Assembly: GCF_021290985.1 (NCBI RefSeq)
Contig: NZ_JAJOYU010000016.1
Location: forward strand, 1 to 64,000
Direction: 5' to 3'
Source of the DNA: Rheinheimera soli
GTDB taxonomy: Bacteria; Pseudomonadota; Gammaproteobacteria; Enterobacterales; Alteromonadaceae
Length of the DNA: 64,000 bases
The notes under the pieces were generated by a model that was not told the origin of the DNA, searched no databases, and saw only the letters and a program-made list of their open reading frames with translations. Within the stretch, counting starts at the first letter, position 1; each line of letters opens with the position of its first letter. This document shows, in pieces, positions 55,201-64,000 of the stretch. The position numbers and the translations under genes were made by a program.

Positions 55201-56715
55201 ATGGGCCAGGTGTTCTGGAAGTTTCTATTGGCCTTTTGGGGCGCGTTAATTCTGGCAGGCACTCTGGTTTGGGCTGTAAACGAAGTAAGCCGTTCTAAGG
55301 ACGATGAGCCCAAACCTGTCTGGATAGGCCCACAGCTGCGTTTGGTGTTAGGTTCAGCTCAATTGATGATGGACTCTGGTGGTATTCAATTGCTTGGCGA
55401 CGTATTGCAGCGCTGGGAAGAAGATCCTATGTCGCGCGATAAAATTTTGCTGCTCAATCACCAGGGCGAAGATTACTTACAGCGTGACGTGCCCGAAAAC
55501 TGGGCAGAATTATTGAAAGAACAGCCCGAATACAAAGTGCAGGACAAAACTGGCCAGAGCTGGTTTTTGTTAGCTGTACCCCGCCATGAGTTTTTATTGG
55601 ACTGGCTGCGCAGCGGCAGAGGTATTATGTCCAGCCGCTCTATACCGGCACAACGTATTGATGTTCAACATTCACAACCGGCCAGACCCCATGGTCCTCC
55701 GGCATCAGGTGATGCTGTAGAGCCTTTTGGTCCTACTGGTTTTGGTGATAAAGGACCGCCCCCTGAAATGCAGGGTGTAGCTGTCAGGGCCACTATGCCT
55801 ATGCCACCAGTATGGTTTCACCCGGCATTTTTACTGGCTGCTATTTTGGGTACCAGTTTATTGGTCAGTTTCTGGCTGGCCTGGTATTTCGCCTCTCCGG
55901 TACGCCAATTAAAACAAGCTTTGCAGTCGCTGGCATCCGATCACTGGCTGACTCAGTTGGGTCCCAAAGTCACAGGGCGGCGTGATGAATTTGGTGCTGT
56001 GGCCCGCAGTTTTAATCAGATGGCTCAAAGTGTCGAGCAAGCCATTAGTGGTCAGCGCCGCTTATTGCATGATGTATCTCACGAATTCCGCTCGCCCTTA
56101 GCCCGCTTACAAATACTGGTTGGACTGGCGCGGCAAACTCCGTCAGAAAGCGCCATGGTATTGGATAAAGTGGAAGCTGAAACTCAGAAACTCAATGCGT
56201 TGGTGGAAGAAATTCTGACCTATTCGCGACTGGAAAGCGGTGCCGCCGCAGTCAAGTTGCAGCAAGTGGACTTGCTGGAGCTTTTGGAGTCTGTAGCTGA
56301 AGATGGTCGACTGGAAGCTTTATCGCAGCATAAACAATTGCTGGTAAAAGCTGATGCTGTAGTGCTGGTGCACGCTGACCCGGACTTACTTTATCGGGCT
56401 TTGGAAAACCTGATCCGTAATGCCATTAAATTTACCCCGGCAGACACGCAAGTGACTGTTGAGCTACTGCGGCAGGAACAGCAGGTACAAGTCAAAATTT
56501 CTGATCAGGGGCCTGGTGTGGCATATGATGATTTAGCCAAACTTTTTACTCCGTTTTTTCGTGGTCAAAGCAAAAAAGACGGTGTGGGGTTAGGTTTAAG
56601 TATTGCTAAACGAGCAGTGGAAAGCTGTGGCGGAGAATTGAAGCTGCATAACCTTTATGCAGCTTCCGGTATAGCCTGTGGTTTTCAGGCGGTGATTAGC
56701 TTACCGCTGAAATAA
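55201..56715 (+). CDS. Sensor histidine kinase, CpxA-like, with Pro-rich periplasmic loop
   Basis: A membrane kinase of 504 residues. Helix 1 is about residues 6-26; the periplasmic part runs to about 205 and ends in a long Pro/Gly/Met/His-rich stretch (from RPHGPPASGDAVEPFGP to PMPPVWFHPA); helix 2 follows, then HAMP (SPVRQLKQALQSLA). HisKA holds the phospho-His in HDVSHEFRSPLARLQ and the ATPase domain has NLIRNAIKF, DQGPGVA and GVGLGLSIAKRA. It should phosphorylate the CpxR-like regulator upstream. The unusual periplasmic loop is not part of classical CpxA and might bind metal or sense envelope stress. Confidence 0.9.
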   Translation: MGQVFWKFLLAFWGALILAGTLVWAVNEVSRSKDDEPKPVWIGPQLRLVLGSAQLMMDSGGIQLLGDVLQRWEEDPMSRDKILLLNHQGEDYLQRDVPENWAELLKEQPEYKVQDKTGQSWFLLAVPRHEFLLDWLRSGRGIMSSRSIPAQRIDVQHSQPARPHGPPASGDAVEPFGPTGFGDKGPPPEMQGVAVRATMPMPPVWFHPAFLLAAILGTSLLVSFWLAWYFASPVRQLKQALQSLASDHWLTQLGPKVTGRRDEFGAVARSFNQMAQSVEQAISGQRRLLHDVSHEFRSPLARLQILVGLARQTPSESAMVLDKVEAETQKLNALVEEILTYSRLESGAAAVKLQQVDLLELLESVAEDGRLEALSQHKQLLVKADAVVLVHADPDLLYRALENLIRNAIKFTPADTQVTVELLRQEQQVQVKISDQGPGVAYDDLAKLFTPFFRGQSKKDGVGLGLSIAKRAVESCGGELKLHNLYAASGIACGFQAVISLPLK

Positions 56716-56738
56716 CAGGAACAACCCTAAAGACCAAA

Positions 56739-56764
56739 AAGCCCGAACCAGGCGGGCTTCTTTT
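56739..56764. terminator. Bidirectional terminator between kinase and Ig-like lipoprotein genes
   Basis: AAGCCCG and CGGGCTT form a 7-bp stem with a 7-base loop (56739-56759). An A-run before it and TTCTTTT after it supply T-tracts for both convergent genes. Confidence 0.8.
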
Positions 56765-56770
56765 GGATGT

Positions 56771-58642
56771 TTAAGGCACAGTCACAGTTATAGCTAAAGG
56801 CGTGCCATCGGTAACGCCTAAAGTGATAGTCGCTCTATCCCCTGAAACTCCACCCGTGGTCGTTATGCTTAATTCACATTGACCATTTAAGTCTGTGCGA
56901 CGGCTGCCTGTGGCTAAGCAGCTACCAACAAACACCTGCAGATTACCTATATTGTCGTCATCGTAACTAATACCCGCTTCAAAATTCAGGAAAGGTAAGC
57001 GCACTAAGCCCTGATCCCGGATTTCCAGACTCAGAATAGTATTGCCGCTGATATTGGTTATACCCGATGTAATAACAGCTGGGCTGATATAGGAAAAACA
57101 GGCCCTGTCATCAATGGTTGTAGCGCTGCTGCCGCTTGCTTCAGCAACAACCCACACCTGAGCCGAACCCCGAGGGGAGTGACGTGTGTCTAAGCTGGAT
57201 GAAACACAGCTGGTTAAAATGGTGTCCTGATTAGCCGGGTAAGTCAGAAAAAAGCTGGCCGCTCCGTCCTGGGTAACCGCCTGACCACTGACCAGACCTT
57301 CTTTAGCCGGGTCTACACCTGAAACCTGCATACCTAACAATGAAGCTCCAACCAGATATTCCAGCCCAGTTTCTGTATTCAGGTAGTTTTTGTTCACTGT
57401 CACTGTAGTGGCCTGATTAGGTAAGGCGGCGACAAAACGACTTTTATCTTCAGCTTGCGCGTTAAAAATAAGCACCCTGTCCTGGGCCTCAATAAAACGA
57501 GAGGTATTGTTTCGGGTAATGACAGCGCTTTGAAACAACGCATTGCTTAAATCTGTGAATACTGTCGAATTGGCCGTAGTGGATGCATTGCCATCAATGA
57601 CAGTACTGCCAAAACCATAGTTAATTTGTGGTGCTCTGTTAGACAACAACACACTGTCAATAACACCCAGGTTGATCACAGTGCCATCTGCCACAGGATT
57701 ACCGTATCTGTCGGTGACCAGCAAACCACCTTCGCGGCGGTAAGTACCGTTGTTCATATTCTGAATACTTGCAGCTACCGGATAACTGAACACAATAGAG
57801 TGAGCAGGGCCAGAAGCTATGCTAAGTGCTGACGTAGTGGTTTGAATCACTGGATCGTAACTTTGCCCTGAAGCATTTAACGCTTCTGCCCGTAATTCGA
57901 TCACGCCGGGTAACTGGCCTGAACTCAGAGTTAAAGTAGCAACACCGTTGGTGGTGGCAACATCCAGAGTTCTGGTATTTTGTACCAGTTGGCCAGAAGC
58001 CTGAGTGCCCAACAGCATTTCTCCGCCGTTTGGTTGAGTTGTAAAACTAACCCGCACATTATTTACTCCGGCCGGAGCATCTTGCGCAGCGCCACCTGTA
58101 GATGTGAGTAAACGTACTGTAATAGTACTGCTTTCCATTTGACCTACACCGGCCACATAAATGGCGCGCTCACTGGCGGCAATGCTGATACTGGCTGGTA
58201 CTGGCCGTTCAGGTTCTACAGCAGTTCCGGTGATAGTTACAGTAGTAGTGGTCTGCACACCATTTACATAAGCAGTGACAGTAGCGGAACCTGCACTTTG
58301 GCCCGGGTATAAGCGAACAGCTGCTACACCATCCCCTGCGTCATTAGAGCCACCCCGGCCTGTTTCAGCTGTAGTGCGTGTCATCACTTCTGTGGCACTA
58401 AAACTACCCAAATTGGTACTGAATTGAACTGTGGCGTTACGCAACAGTGCGCCATCTGCATCCCGGACTATTGCGGATATAGTGGTAAAACGCTCTGGAA
58501 AACCAATATCCAGACTGGCGGTGCTGGCACTGACAGTCACTGCAGTAGCATCTTCGGTTTTATCTGAACCACCACAGGCTGCTAAGAACAACAGAGGTAA
58601 GACTAAAAACAGACTATGAAAAAAACGTGGCAACACTGTCAT
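56771..58642 (-). CDS. Ig-like domain lipoprotein
   Basis: A 623-residue surface or periplasmic lipoprotein. The signal ends in a lipobox (LPLLFLAACGGS). Several bacterial Ig-like (Big_1/invasin-type) repeats follow. The first is TVSASTASLDIGFPERFTTISAIVRDADGALLRNATVQFSTNLG (residues 36-79). A second begins near ASISIAASERAIYVAG, and a third covers VFSYPVAASIQNMNNGTYRREGGLLVTDRYGNPVADG. Such repeats form rods in adhesins and matrix proteins. It has no enzyme motif and the role is unknown; the C-terminal 150 residues contain Cys residues that might form disulfides. It stands alone, convergent with the kinase gene. Confidence 0.78.
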   Translation of the reverse strand: MTVLPRFFHSLFLVLPLLFLAACGGSDKTEDATAVTVSASTASLDIGFPERFTTISAIVRDADGALLRNATVQFSTNLGSFSATEVMTRTTAETGRGGSNDAGDGVAAVRLYPGQSAGSATVTAYVNGVQTTTTVTITGTAVEPERPVPASISIAASERAIYVAGVGQMESSTITVRLLTSTGGAAQDAPAGVNNVRVSFTTQPNGGEMLLGTQASGQLVQNTRTLDVATTNGVATLTLSSGQLPGVIELRAEALNASGQSYDPVIQTTTSALSIASGPAHSIVFSYPVAASIQNMNNGTYRREGGLLVTDRYGNPVADGTVINLGVIDSVLLSNRAPQINYGFGSTVIDGNASTTANSTVFTDLSNALFQSAVITRNNTSRFIEAQDRVLIFNAQAEDKSRFVAALPNQATTVTVNKNYLNTETGLEYLVGASLLGMQVSGVDPAKEGLVSGQAVTQDGAASFFLTYPANQDTILTSCVSSSLDTRHSPRGSAQVWVVAEASGSSATTIDDRACFSYISPAVITSGITNISGNTILSLEIRDQGLVRLPFLNFEAGISYDDDNIGNLQVFVGSCLATGSRRTDLNGQCELSITTTGGVSGDRATITLGVTDGTPLAITVTVP

Positions 58643-58827
58643 ACATCATCCTTGTAACCAGATCGTTAGCTTATGTAAAATTTTGCAGATTTTACTGAAT
58701 TCTAAAGAGGTACGTTGCTTTTGTATAGACGTCAGTCGAGTTCTTCAGTCGTCATTTGTTGTTTGCTTGTGGTTTGTTGCAGAACAGCGCATGCTGAAGC
58801 TTCATTCATCCGGAATATCAGATTGTT

Positions 58828-59145
58828 ATGTTAATCACTTTTAAATCCATAGCCGCAGCGCCAGTACAGATGTTTGGCAATGTCGCTTTGCAGTTGCTGG
58901 AACTGATGGGGCGTTTACCTAAAGCACCAGGTGCTTTATTTGCTGACGATGTAGCTGAAGCTTTGGCTTTGTTGCAGCAAGGCTTATCAGAACTGGAAGC
59001 CCGGGAAGAGGCAGAATTACTTGAAGATTCAGCAGATAAAGACCAGGAAAAACCCAATGCGATTCCGCTGAAACACCGCGCAGTGCCTTTAATTGCATTA
59101 ATGCAGGCGGCGATACGCGAGAAAAAAGGCGTAAGCTGGGAGTAA
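58828..59145 (+). CDS. DUF1840 family protein
   Basis: A small protein (105 residues) that fits DUF1840: MLITFKSIAAAPVQMFGNVALQLLELMGRLPKAPGALFADDVAEALALLQ, an acidic linker rich in Glu and Asp (58-78), then PLKHRAVPLIALMQAAIREKKGVSWE. The family is cytoplasmic, common in proteobacteria and has no assigned activity. It stands alone, with no operon partner in the window. The 183-base gap after it holds no gene I can support. Confidence 0.8.
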   Translation: MLITFKSIAAAPVQMFGNVALQLLELMGRLPKAPGALFADDVAEALALLQQGLSELEAREEAELLEDSADKDQEKPNAIPLKHRAVPLIALMQAAIREKKGVSWE

Positions 59146-59328
59146 CTTTTTCCCCGTCGTACTTGAAACTGCAGCTTTTTTTGACCGAGCTCCAAATGTG
59201 GTAGTTGGTATATTTGGGAATGCGATATGCGTTGGTACTTGGCTGCTAAATTGACTGCCGCTATACTAAGCCGCAACAACACCCCTCCAGCTACCCGTCA
59301 GATCAGCTCCCTGTGAGGGGTTACTAAT

Positions 59329-60885
59329 TTAGCCTTCTTCTAAATTAAACTTGCCTGCCAATTCCAGAATATCGTCAATTTTCTCTAATATTGTATTTTT
59401 GTCATCGAAGAATTTTGAGTAGTGAATGCCTTGAATTCTTTCATGGCTCATGTAGTTTTGGGATTGATATTTACCTGTTTTTGCCTCCATAATTTTGGTT
59501 GAAAGTTTGAAAATCCGGAGTGCCAGATCTCTATACGTTAGGTATTCGCTTTGCTTTAGCGTCTCATGCCAGCTTTTGGCGTTGCCAAAAATATCCTGCC
59601 TTATTGATTGGTTTATCCTCCTTGAATTGACCTCTTCAACGAATAGTCTGTTCATCTGCTGTTGCAATCCATCTTCATCTAATTTGTGTTTACTAATATT
59701 TTTGTATGCTAAGGCATCTTTCGCCTGAAGTGCTGCGGCTAGAAGGATCGGCATAAATGGTAGCTTCTTACTTTCTACATCAGAGAGTTTAAGCGTGACT
59801 TCAAGTCGAGATAGCCATTGTTTAATGGTTCTTAAGTCGAATGCCAAATCGTGCGCAAGATCCGCAACAATTGCTGCATAACCTGATTCGTCTGCCTTAT
59901 AGTAGATATCACCATCTGAGCTGTAAGCGTCAAATACAGTTTTAAATTCTGGTTGCGCCAGAATAAAGTTTTTTGATGTTGGTATGGCTAACTGAAAACT
60001 GGCATCAAAAAAGCGTTTTAGGTAGTTATAGCTGCCAAACTTTTCACCGTAGACAGCATTTATCGAATGCTGCAGCTGCTCTGAGTCGGTGGCAATTACA
60101 AAAAATATCTGAGGAATACCAAATACATGCTTAATAGCCTCGAGCATTTCAATCGCAAAGGTTGGACGGCAACGATCCAGTTCATCCACAAAAATAAATA
60201 GCGGGTAAGTGAGTTTTGTTTTTTTAACTTCACTTACTATGCCGTCCAATAGCTCGGCAATGGCCATTTTGAGCTCATCTACTGCCACGGTTTCTTTGCT
60301 GATGTTATCCAACAATAAAGCTGTAGTTTTTGAAGCTAAATCATCAACAGCTGATTTTTCTGCTTCAAACTCGCCTTTTTCCCGTATTTTTTCCAAATCA
60401 ACCCGAAACATGGCTTTCACCAACTCAGGCCCTAACACTTTGGCGGTAGAGAATAGTTTTGATGCTCTGAGCTTTTCGCTCAGGCTCTTATCTCTGGTCG
60501 ACTGCTTTTCTAAAGCGTCGATTATATGCTGCAAAATAATCAGTAAAGGACTGTCGTTGTGATCGTACTTCCAAGCGTCTATATACACCACGGGATGCTG
60601 GTTTTGCAGCGTTAAAAGCCAGCGTTTTAAAAACCATGTTTTGCCTGTACCCCAGGGGCAGTTCAGGTTTAGCACGTACCCAGCTTTTTTGAGTTTGGCC
60701 AACTCAGTTAAGAATTTCGCCGTATCAGCCCTGTTGAGTTGATCGATAGGCAAAACTTCAGGTTCGGTTAAACCCGCAACTGCCGGTGTTGGGCCGTCAA
60801 AAGCAAAGCTTTGTTTAGGCTCATCGCCCATAGGCCAGCACACTGCTTTTGACCAATCAAAATTTAACTCTGTATGTTCTGCCAT
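59329..60885 (-). CDS. KAP-family P-loop NTPase
   Basis: A 518-residue P-loop ATPase. Walker A is in NCPWGTGKTWFLKRW (about residues 76-90), the family motif VVYIDAWKYD follows near 95, and Walker B is IFVDELDRCRP near 225-238. The KAP family includes signalling ATPases and proteins of anti-phage systems. Most bacterial KAP proteins carry inserted membrane helices, but none is obvious here, so it may be cytoplasmic. The C-terminal 200 residues are helical. It is flanked by DUF1840 and a VOC gene, with no obvious partner or toxin domain. ATG 60885 has AGGGACAG upstream. Confidence 0.85.
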   Translation of the reverse strand: MAEHTELNFDWSKAVCWPMGDEPKQSFAFDGPTPAVAGLTEPEVLPIDQLNRADTAKFLTELAKLKKAGYVLNLNCPWGTGKTWFLKRWLLTLQNQHPVVYIDAWKYDHNDSPLLIILQHIIDALEKQSTRDKSLSEKLRASKLFSTAKVLGPELVKAMFRVDLEKIREKGEFEAEKSAVDDLASKTTALLLDNISKETVAVDELKMAIAELLDGIVSEVKKTKLTYPLFIFVDELDRCRPTFAIEMLEAIKHVFGIPQIFFVIATDSEQLQHSINAVYGEKFGSYNYLKRFFDASFQLAIPTSKNFILAQPEFKTVFDAYSSDGDIYYKADESGYAAIVADLAHDLAFDLRTIKQWLSRLEVTLKLSDVESKKLPFMPILLAAALQAKDALAYKNISKHKLDEDGLQQQMNRLFVEEVNSRRINQSIRQDIFGNAKSWHETLKQSEYLTYRDLALRIFKLSTKIMEAKTGKYQSQNYMSHERIQGIHYSKFFDDKNTILEKIDDILELAGKFNLEEG

Positions 60886-60987
60886 TGTCTGTCCCTGATT
60901 TGCTTTTCCTCAGTGTGCCTTTAGGTTGCTTTACAGCCTGCACTGTGGGCCCAGCTGTCTACCAACAGTAAGATCTTTTTATTGCTA

Positions 60988-61015
60988 GTAAACCGGGGCC
61001 ATGCCCTCGGTTTAC
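60988..61015 (-). terminator. Hairpin downstream of the VOC gene
   Basis: GTAAACCG pairs with CGGTTTAC around a G/C-rich inner pairing (GGG with CCC). On the minus strand it is followed by TAGCAATAAAAAG, so the T-tract is poor. It lies 12 bases beyond the VOC stop. Confidence 0.5.
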
Positions 61016-61026
61016 CCTCATTCGGT

Positions 61027-61431
61027 CTAGCCAGCCACTGCGGCCGGGTCCATCCAGAAGAACTCCCAGATATGACCATCTAAATCCAGCACGGAGCGGC
61101 CATACATAAAGCCTAAATCCTGTTTTGTGTTGATATCAGCTGTACCGCCCGCTTTAGTCGCAGCATCACACACCTGATCCACTGCTTCTTTATCTTCACA
61201 ACTTAAGGCCAGCATCACCTCGCTGCTGCCTGAGTCTGGTATTGGTCTTTGAGTAAAACTTTGCCATTTGGCATGAGTTAATAACATCAGGTAAATATGT
61301 TCACTCCAGACCATACAAGCGGCAGTGTCGTCGCTGAACTGCATATTCTGGCTAAAGCCCAGCGCCTGATAAAATTCGATAGCAGCAGTTAAGTTGCGGC
61401 AGGGTAAATTAACAAAAAGCATTTTGGCCAT
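61027..61431 (-). CDS. VOC-family (glyoxalase-like) protein
   Basis: A 134-residue vicinal-oxygen-chelate fold protein: MLFVNLPCRNLTAAIEFYQALGFSQNMQFSDDTAACMVWSEHIYLML, then MYGRSVLDLDGHIWEFFWMDP, the usual C-terminal metal-site strand. It resembles the lactoylglutathione-lyase-like group rather than a known glyoxalase, so the activity is open. I chose ATG 61431 because GGAGG precedes it; the longer frame to 61479 adds residues unlike the family. It is a single gene. Confidence 0.83.
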   Translation of the reverse strand: MAKMLFVNLPCRNLTAAIEFYQALGFSQNMQFSDDTAACMVWSEHIYLMLLTHAKWQSFTQRPIPDSGSSEVMLALSCEDKEAVDQVCDAATKAGGTADINTKQDLGFMYGRSVLDLDGHIWEFFWMDPAAVAG

Positions 61432-61528
61432 GGGCCCTCCTGTTGATATGAACTGAGCAGCGGTTTCACTGTCTTTCACACCTTAGTCGGTTCAGCCTTG
61501 ACACAATCGACAAGAGATGCGGACTTTT

Positions 61529-64000
61529 TTAATTTCTGACCCTTTTTTTACCCGGCTCCGAGGTTTTTTCGTGTCGATTCAGTTGTTGGTAATAAGCAAA
61601 AGTCAGGCTAAAGCAGGTGCCTTTACCCAGTTGTGATTCAAAGTCGATGCTGCCTTGCATCATTTCAACCAGGGTTTTACTGATATTTAAACCCAAACCA
61701 GACCCCTGATTACTGCGGCTGTCAGAGCTGTCGGCCTGAGCAAACTTCTGGAAAATTTTGCTGCGAAAAGATTCAGCTATACCAGCACCCTGATCTTTTA
61801 CTTTGATCACAAGGTATTGATCCTGCAGCTGATAACTTAACTTCACCACAGAGTGACTGGGGGAAAACTTAATTGCATTAGAGATTAAGTTCGACAAAAT
61901 TTGCAGCAAACGGAATTTGTCCTGATACAAATAGACTGGAGTTGTGTCTGCGGGAGCTACTAAATCCAGCCGGACTAAGTATTTATCGGCATAAGCCTGA
62001 TTTTGCAGTTTGGCTTCTTGCAGTAAGGCCAAAACTTCCACTTCTGCAGGTTGCAGTTTCAACTGACCGAACTCCAGCTTTTCAATATCCAGAATATCGT
62101 TGACCAGCCGTGCCAGTCTGTCCGTATTGGTTTTGGCAATCTGCACCAACTGTTGTGCCTGAGGAGGTAATTCACCAACCACACCACCGGCCAATAAACC
62201 TAAAGAACCGTTGATCGAGGTCAGCGGCGTGCGTAGTTCATGACTGACAGTGGAGATAAACTCACTTTTCATTCTGTCTATTTTTTTGCGTTCACGTAAA
62301 TCGTGCAGCATCAGGGTATACAAATGCTTATCTGCTATATCTACCCTGCTTAAGCCCATTTCCAGCGGAATTTGCTGGCCGTCCTGGCTTAAGCCTGTCA
62401 CTTCAACTGTGTGGCCCACCCATAGATTCAGTTGGTCCACTGTTAAAGGTTGCAGCAATTGATGATTTTTATGTTCAGGTAAACAGGCCAATAACTTACT
62501 GACAGGCTGGCGTAACAAGGAATGCATGGCGTAACCAAACAGCACAGAGGTTTCTTTATTCACCCGCTCAATCAGGCCTTGCTGGTCGACTATCACTATA
62601 GATTCAATGGCATTGTCCAGAATCGAGCTCAGTTCCTTAGTACGCTGGGTGATCAAATGTTCAATACGAGCTGAACGACCGGTCAAAACCAGTAGGAATA
62701 TCCCCAGCAGGCTACATAACACCAGGCCACCTGTTAACACATACCAGCTTTGCTGGCCTGAATTGAGGTTCAGCATGGCTGTACTGGGAGCCAATTGCAT
62801 TTCCAGTGAGCGCCCTGCGTGCGACCACTGGCGGGTCCAGGTCAGATACTTCGCCTGAGGTGACAATTCAGGTAAAGAACCGTAATAAGATAGCCCTGTG
62901 CCTAAATCTCTGATTTGCAGATGAAACTCAGAGGTATTGTATTGACTTAAACTGGTTCTAACCAGTTCTGCTGTTTCAAAAATGCCACAAACAAAACCAC
63001 GAATTTGTGTGCGTTTTTCATCTAGGCTTTTTGGAACCTCCCCCTGCTGATAAACAGGAATAAAAAACATCAAAGCGGCATTGCCACTTACCAGTCGCAC
63101 CGGAGCCGTGATGCTGATACTGCCCGAATCCCTCGCATAATCCATAGCATCTTTTCGCACCGGATCTGCAGCTAAATCCAAACCTGCCAGAGATCGGTCG
63201 CCAGAAGCCGAAGCCATGTAACGGATCACGCTGTAGTATGGGCGTTGTGCCGCCAGCCTTACTCCGGGGTTGGCATACTCCTTAAAATCGGTTTGTAGCT
63301 GCGCTTCCACCACAGCGCGTTGTTGATGCGGTACGAGTTCAACCCAATCAAAAAACAAGACGCCAGCTTCTTTCCACGGATAACCTTGCAGAAACTTTAG
63401 AAACATACCTTCTGTGACTTCAGGTTGAGTGGCAAACAGCCGTTCAAGCATTTGCATTTGCTGCAGCACTTTACTGACTCTGAACTGAAAAGTGGCGCTG
63501 ATTTGTTCTGATTGATCAAAGAACTTTTGTTGCAGGCTCTGGTGTTGTTGAAAACGGGCAAGCACAAACAGAGCGACTACCAAAGCAGAACAGACCAATA
63601 AAGGTAAACCCACAGTCAGCCAGCGTGAACGCCATAAAGGGCGGGGCTTAGCAAATAACATAAATACCAGAGGAATGGCGATCATCACGCCAATCATGTC
63701 GCCAACCCACCAGGTAAACCAGTTTAATCCAGCGTTATCTGGTGTCACTATGTCAAATTTACACAAGACTAAGGTGGATAAAGCCGAGCTGATTAAACAA
63801 GCCAGAGGACCAGCCAGCAAAAACAGCCAAAGAATACTTTTTTCAAAGGTCAAAGCACTATGAAAGCTGGCAAAACGACGTACAGACCACAACGCAAAAG
63901 TCACAGTCAAAGCTGTGATGGCAGCCATGCTTAAGCTGTAGACTATTTTATCTGACCAGGTTAAAGCAGTTGGCCAGTCGGGCTGAACCAGCTTAAAAAC
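61529..64000 (-). CDS. MASE1/CHASE/PAS sensor histidine kinase, N-terminus cut
   Basis: The frame is open to the right window edge; the ATG at 63928 is internal, since upstream codons continue in frame. About 824 residues are visible. Order: the end of a MASE1 membrane sensor (FTWWVGDMIGVMIAIPLVFMLFA), a periplasmic CHASE domain (about 150-350 from the visible start), a membrane helix, a PAS domain (ILDNAIESIVIVDQQGLIERVNKETSVLFGY), HisKA with phospho-His in STVSHELRTPLTSINGSLG, and the ATPase domain (NLISNAIKF, DQGAGI, GSGLGLNISKTLVE). It has no receiver, so it acts on a separate regulator. The N-terminal MASE1 helices lie outside the window. Confidence 0.88.
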   Translation of the reverse strand, partial: VFKLVQPDWPTALTWSDKIVYSLSMAAITALTVTFALWSVRRFASFHSALTFEKSILWLFLLAGPLACLISSALSTLVLCKFDIVTPDNAGLNWFTWWVGDMIGVMIAIPLVFMLFAKPRPLWRSRWLTVGLPLLVCSALVVALFVLARFQQHQSLQQKFFDQSEQISATFQFRVSKVLQQMQMLERLFATQPEVTEGMFLKFLQGYPWKEAGVLFFDWVELVPHQQRAVVEAQLQTDFKEYANPGVRLAAQRPYYSVIRYMASASGDRSLAGLDLAADPVRKDAMDYARDSGSISITAPVRLVSGNAALMFFIPVYQQGEVPKSLDEKRTQIRGFVCGIFETAELVRTSLSQYNTSEFHLQIRDLGTGLSYYGSLPELSPQAKYLTWTRQWSHAGRSLEMQLAPSTAMLNLNSGQQSWYVLTGGLVLCSLLGIFLLVLTGRSARIEHLITQRTKELSSILDNAIESIVIVDQQGLIERVNKETSVLFGYAMHSLLRQPVSKLLACLPEHKNHQLLQPLTVDQLNLWVGHTVEVTGLSQDGQQIPLEMGLSRVDIADKHLYTLMLHDLRERKKIDRMKSEFISTVSHELRTPLTSINGSLGLLAGGVVGELPPQAQQLVQIAKTNTDRLARLVNDILDIEKLEFGQLKLQPAEVEVLALLQEAKLQNQAYADKYLVRLDLVAPADTTPVYLYQDKFRLLQILSNLISNAIKFSPSHSVVKLSYQLQDQYLVIKVKDQGAGIAESFRSKIFQKFAQADSSDSRSNQGSGLGLNISKTLVEMMQGSIDFESQLGKGTCFSLTFAYYQQLNRHEKTSEPGKKRVRN

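Noticed and set aside
59146-59328. Gene or RNA in the gap after DUF1840
   Set aside because: No frame, tRNA-like fold or known motif; only a loose ACCCCTC/GAGGGGT pairing near 59281-59322.

Overview
The window looks like the chromosome of a gammaproteobacterium, most likely the Rheinheimera / Alishewanella group. That placement is an inference from the MdtABC-type efflux pump, several TonB-dependent receptors, the SapC / cupin / tryptophan-halogenase receptor cluster and many sensor kinases. No rRNA or tRNA gene is visible to test it.

Positions 1-13154 are most of a Tn7-like transposon. It opens inside tnsA, followed by tnsB, tnsC, tnsD (TniQ) and tnsE in canonical order. The cargo is AT-richer by eye. 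A plus-strand cassette encodes an ACP-like protein, a small XRE regulator, an ImmA/IrrE metallopeptidase, a papain-like protease and a divergent thymidylate-synthase-fold protein. It meets head-on a minus-strand operon of DUF4031, a MazG-like protein with a C-terminal extension, and a uracil-DNA-glycosylase-like protein; a second XRE gene is divergent from that operon. The far (left-type) end is recognisable from three spaced TnsB-site-like repeats ending in ACA at 13154. The tnsA-proximal end lies before the window.

Right after the transposon end is a strong intrinsic terminator (13162-13188), probably that of the attachment-site gene (glmS in canonical Tn7), now separated from it by over 13 kb. 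A group II intron of apparent IIC type (13194-15110) sits immediately behind this terminator, so two unrelated mobile elements have used the same short site.

From 15274 the region looks like ordinary chromosome: a PmpA/PmpB (YeeE/YedE) half-transporter pair; a phosphorelay and c-di-GMP signalling cluster (16.2-24.0 kb); a WYL regulator with an NTF2-like protein; mdtABC (25.5-32.9 kb); a glucoside-utilisation locus (33.0-48.5 kb) with GH3 and GH1 glucosidases, two MFS sugar transporters, a TonB receptor operon and a LacI regulator, tied together by three matching operators; and an iron-linked cluster (48.6-53.2 kb) with a Fur-box-like site. The rest holds an SMP-30 lactonase, a CpxRA-like two-component system, an Ig-like lipoprotein, DUF1840, a KAP NTPase, a VOC protein and a MASE1/CHASE sensor kinase cut by the window end.

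The strongest candidate for an undescribed system is the Tn7 cargo at 7372-12950: a protease pair with an ACP-like protein and a ThyA-fold protein, tail-to-tail with a nucleotide-sanitation operon. Its function cannot be read from sequence alone.
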